From Cryptomeria japonica (Eukaryota > Streptophyta > Pinopsida > Cupressales > Cupressaceae): a DNA stretch of 60,000 nucleotides. A model generated the notes under the pieces. That model had not been told where the DNA came from. It did not search any database and worked only from the letters and a program-made list of their open reading frames with translations. The translations under genes were made by a program, and so were the position numbers. Shown in pieces: positions 57,001 to 60,000 of this stretch. The DNA is taken from positions 403,078,939 through 403,138,938 of the forward strand of contig NC_081406.1 in the NCBI RefSeq assembly GCF_030272615.1. The letters are read 5' to 3'. How positions within the stretch are numbered: the stretch's first letter is position 1; the number at the start of each line of letters is the position of its first letter.

Positions 57001-57673
57001 AGGGAAATCCTACCCTCCTTTTGGCAAGTCTCTTCCTTTTTTATACATGCTTCTAGTTGGTGAGAGAGATGTCTTCTCTCTCCTTGGGGCTGTCTTGCAA
57101 TTGCAAATCTTGAACACTTTGGAATTTGAACACTCCTTGCAGCAAAATGACAAGCACCAAGTGGGGAAACACGTCTGTCTCATTGTTTAGATTTTGACTA
57201 ATTCATGAGATAGTAATGTTTAGGGGTGTGTTACTTTTTGGAACTTGACCAATCTTGTCACAGTTTTGGTTAGAAGGATTCATTGAGAACCTATGTGCTT
57301 AGGAAATATGTATAATTCCAAGTGATACAAGACACAATGGAAAATTGTCGTATTAATAATGGTCTAATATCAAGAAATATTAGAGAGAAAAGAGACTTGG
57401 AAAATCTACAGTACACCAAAATTTTGAATTTTTGATGGAAGAGCATCCTAGGCTAACAAGCAATCCTAAACCATCCAAAAGAAGAGCATACTAGGCTAAC
57501 AAGCAAAATCCTAAACCACCCAAAAGAAATTCAGCTTAATGGTGTTTTTTCATTTGGAAAAGACAAGTGTTTGAATAGGTGTTTGTCCTTTTGATTTTCC
57601 GGTTGGCTTCGAACTTCAATGATCTCTAAAGGCACACTCACATCTCCATTTCATAAACTTGTTGAGTCCATTT
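53111..57673. other. No supported gene
   Basis: Mostly non-coding AT-rich DNA. It contains the (ta)n tract and a 25-base tandem duplication (54382-54406 and 54407-54431, starting gacatgtcatg). The frame 54642-54929 on the minus strand (95 codons) looks somewhat protein-like but matches nothing I know. Near 56149 a ggacattacaa resembles a family B end, without a partner. No exon of the LAZ1-like gene was found here. Confidence 0.45.
53988..54039. repeat. (TA)n microsatellite
   Basis: About 26 uninterrupted TA dinucleotides. Such tracts are length-variable and form cruciform or slippage products. Confidence 0.95.
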
Positions 57674-57741
57674 CTGAGTTACCGGTTCTTGCCAAAAATG
57701 GCTAGGTCCTGGTCCTGTTCCGTGCCCGGTCCTGGTCCAAG

Positions 57742-57867
57742 CCTGGTTCGACCTGGGTCCCACCCAGGTCCTGCCCAGGTGGCTGGGTTCCCTGTGGGTC
57801 CTATCACGCAGGACCCACAGGGAACCCAGCCGCCTGGGCAGGACCCGGGTGGGACCCAGGTCGAACC
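57742..57867. repeat. GC-rich subterminal palindrome, about 60-bp arms
   Basis: The left arm runs to ggttccctgtgggtcct (57802), the loop is atcacgc, and the right arm begins aggacccacagggaacc (57810). Pairing continues outward to ttcgacctgggtccc against gggacccaggtcgaa with very few mismatches. The same palindrome, more diverged, lies inside the 648-bp element. It could be a transposase-binding or structural end region. Confidence 0.88.
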
Positions 57868-58181
57868 CAGGAGGACCCGGGTGAACCGAAGCCCGTGGGT
57901 TCCCAAAAACGGGGCCCACGGGTTAGAAAGCAATTAAAAACAATTAAAAAACAATTTTTTTAATCTTATTTTTACATCTAAACCCTAATCCGCCCCTCTA
58001 TGATGCATTTCATGCATCAAAACATGCATTCAACCTATTCTACTTGCATTTTTGAAGATTTTTTCTCTACAATCAGGCTTCTTAGTTTTTGTATTTTTCT
58101 TCGAAGGTGACGACTATGAAGGTGTGAGACACACATCAAAGGCATAGGAATCACTGGAGAAGAAAGATTTAGCCATTAAAG

Positions 58182-58394
58182 GTAAGTGAATCTAAATTTT
58201 TTTCAAGTTTTCAAGAATTTTTCCAAGTTTTTTTCAAATTTTTAAATTTTTTAAAAAGTTTTAAAAAGTTTTTTAAATTTTTTTTAAAGAAGTCTTGTAT
58301 ATTTTTTTACACTTTGTATGCATAGTATGGGGTTATAATATCAAAATTTTAATAACTTTTTTCAATAATGTTGTGCGTTCTCTTTTCATTTTAG
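58182..58394 (+). other. Putative 5' UTR intron of the hAT transposase gene
   Basis: The donor ggtaagtgaa and acceptor tcattttag bracket a T-rich 213-base stretch just upstream of the ATG. An intron in the leader is common in plant hAT genes. There is no transcript evidence. Confidence 0.5.
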
Positions 58395-58420
58395 GTGCAT
58401 TATTCATATAATCATACATA

Positions 58421-59600
58421 ATGGCTGGAACTGGAAGTGCAAGTGCAAGCTCTAGTTCAGTTGCAAATGTCCGAACTGAAAATACCCCCTTTAAAATTGA
58501 TCAAGATTCACCACTTTGGCATTATACAACAATGATCAAGCCAGTGTCTGGTGGTGGGGGTTTTGTTTGGCAATGCAACCATTGTGGCACTGAGTATACC
58601 AGCTCATACTTTCGAGTGAAAGGCCACCTTTGTTTCATCCTTGGGCGTGGAATAAAATTTTGTAAGGGATCAGATGGCAAGGGGCTGTCAAAAGCTCTAG
58701 TTCTGGGATATATTAGAGAACAAGAGGAAGCTGATAGGAGAAGTAACAAAGCAAAGACTGATCATCCTCTTGTCCATCCAAGCTCAATGTCTAAGAGGCC
58801 TTCTAGTAGCATTGACTCCACAAGACTAGCTGGTTCACATCCTTTCATGCAAAACCCACCAGTTGATGCAGTAGAGAATCAGAATGTTGTGGCTTCACGG
58901 AAAAGAGGCCCATTGGATTTTGCCTTCAAAAATGAACTGAGAGAGATTGCAGATTCCAAAATTGGACGTTGCCTTTATGGCAATGGGCTTCCTTTCAACC
59001 TTGTTAGATCACCTTACTTTCGGGACATGGTGCATACTCTTTGCAATACACCTTCTGATTATGTTTGTCCAGGGTATGAAAAGGTGAGAACCACCTTATT
59101 GGCAAAGGAGAAAGCATCCGTAGAGTCACAGTTGAAGGTCATCAAAGATACATGGCAGGAAATAGGTGTGACCATTGTTTTTGATGGATGGAAAGATTGT
59201 AAAAATAGGCCATTGATCAATGTTATAGCAGTGTGTCCTAAAGGGGCAATGTTTTTGAAAGCAGTGGATTGTGAGGGGCAAGTGAAAGATGCAAGTTTCA
59301 TTGCCAATATCTTGATAGAATGCATTGACATGGTGGGGCCTCAAAATGTTGTCCAAGTTGTAACTGACAATGCTAAAAATTGTAGGGCAGCAGGGACTAT
59401 AGTGGAGGCTACATATGGTCACATCTTTTGGACACCATGTGCAGTACACTCACTCAATTTAATCATGCAAAAGCTTGGCACACAAATTGATTGGGTGAAA
59501 AAACTGTATGCGGAGGGCGAGGAGATTCAAATGTTTGTGACTAATCATCATATGTCACAAGCCATTTTTCAGGACCTTCTCCAAGTTGGAGTTGTTGAAG
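58421..59600 (+). CDS. hAT transposase, exon 1 (BED finger and DUF659)
   Basis: About 393 residues from the ATG to a gtaatt donor. A BED-type zinc finger is at about 30-82 (SPLW start; C52, C55, H69 and a further C81), which would bind the element's ends. DUF659, the N-terminal part of the RNase H-like catalytic fold, spans about 225-375. It holds VFDGWKD (D255) and VVTDNAKNC (D316), the likely first two catalytic acidic residues, then WTPCAVHSLNLIM. The third acidic residue and the dimerisation domain would be in exon 2 and beyond. No stop interrupts exon 1. The decayed copy at 37983-39494 is another subfamily member. Confidence 0.85.
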
Positions 59601-59713
59601 GTAATTTATAATAATTAATTTTAAATTTTATTTTTTAATTTTTTAGTTTTAAATTTGTATTTTTTATAGATTTGCATTTGATATATGTTGTGTATTTTGT
59701 TATGTCATGTTAG

Positions 59714-60000
59714 GTTGCTGAAACACGATTTGCATCTCACACACTCGTCTTAAGACGACTTCTGAAGGTGCGAGACGCTTTGAGTTCTATGGTCATCAAC
59801 AGCTTGTGGAGTGTATGAAAGTAGTCCCACACAGAAAGAGCTCTAAAAGTAAGAGCATTGATCTTTAGTGAGAAATGGTGGGATGATGTGGAATATGTTT
59901 TGAATTTCATTGAGCCCATCATGAGCATGATCAGGTATGCTGATATTGATCGCCCATGTTTGGGCGAGATTTATGATGGCATGGATTGCATGGTGGAAAA
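59714..60000 (+). pseudogene. hAT transposase, exon 2 (partial, with two stops)
   Basis: After tgttag the frame reads VAETRFASHTLVLRRLLKVR, then ...INSLWSV, and continues VRALIFSEKWWDDVEYVLNF with IEPIMSMIRYADIDRPCLGE up to the window end, the standard hAT order. Stops tga (59816-59818) and tag (59822-59824) lie in frame two codons apart, where related proteins read through. Phase with the exon 1 donor is also imperfect. The copy is probably non-functional, unless the region is spliced differently. Confidence 0.75.

Larger units (their letters stand above)
57674..60000 (+). mobile_element. hAT-superfamily transposon, left part, with transposase
   Basis: The element starts ctgagttaccggttctt, nearly the same terminus as the 648-bp element at 31061-31708. 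Next come a long GC-rich hairpin (57742-57867), a leader with an intron and a two-exon transposase. The right end and the second target duplication lie beyond the window; the left flanking eight bases are gtccattt. Two stop codons in the second exon suggest this copy no longer makes full-length transposase. Confidence 0.8.

Noticed and set aside
41424-60000. The next LAZ1-like exon (MGIA...HLYVFP type)
   Set aside because: I read the region for the expected motif after an AG acceptor and did not find it, so I assume it lies outside the window.

Overview
This is a transposon-rich stretch of plant nuclear DNA. It is AT-rich overall, has long introns with GT-AG borders, and carries plant-type LTR retrotransposons and hAT transposons. 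The only host gene I can support is a LAZ1/TMEM184 (DUF300, organic solute transporter alpha-like) family gene on the + strand. Five exons (21330-21386, 35511-35619, 39975-40162, 40272-40360, 41162-41423) join into exactly 235 open codons. Introns of about 14 kb and 4.4 kb, and missing first and last exons that must lie more than 21 kb upstream and 18 kb downstream, point to a large-genome plant. A gymnosperm such as a conifer is my inference.

Layout: 1-3979 is a non-coding LTR element cut by the window edge. 3980-7653 holds nothing I can name. 7654-8644 and 12640-14256 are LTRs of one family; the second is interrupted by a solo LTR (12900-13991, TSD AATAG). 10020-11031 is a non-autonomous hAT element (TSD tagagaat). 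15840-16710 is an array of eight short hairpins. 17005-18607 is a solo LTR whose 5' junction is present three times. 21330-41423 is the LAZ1-like gene. Its first visible intron holds a five-level nest: intron, LTR remnant (to 24799), minus-strand gag-only element (24800-about 34635), non-coding LTR element (30993-34066), 648-bp hAT derivative (31061-31708). Its second visible intron holds a decayed hAT transposase (37983-39494).

43289-51095 is a nearly intact gag-only LTR retrotransposon with TSD ATATC, LTRs about 99% alike, a primer site matching tRNA-Trp, and a single 1103-codon ORF. It has no reverse transcriptase or integrase. It belongs to the same family as the minus-strand element and the solo LTR. 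The end of the window (57674-60000) is the left part of a hAT element with a BED-finger transposase. The 648-bp element shares its termini and a GC-rich hairpin.

Most relevant biology: (1) a gag-only retrotransposon family with an altered protease motif, an unusual zinc knuckle and a repeated GTGCAC hairpin in LTR and leader; (2) a hAT coding copy and its deletion derivative in the same window; (3) a host gene that keeps an open spliced frame despite at least 40 kb of surrounding repeats.
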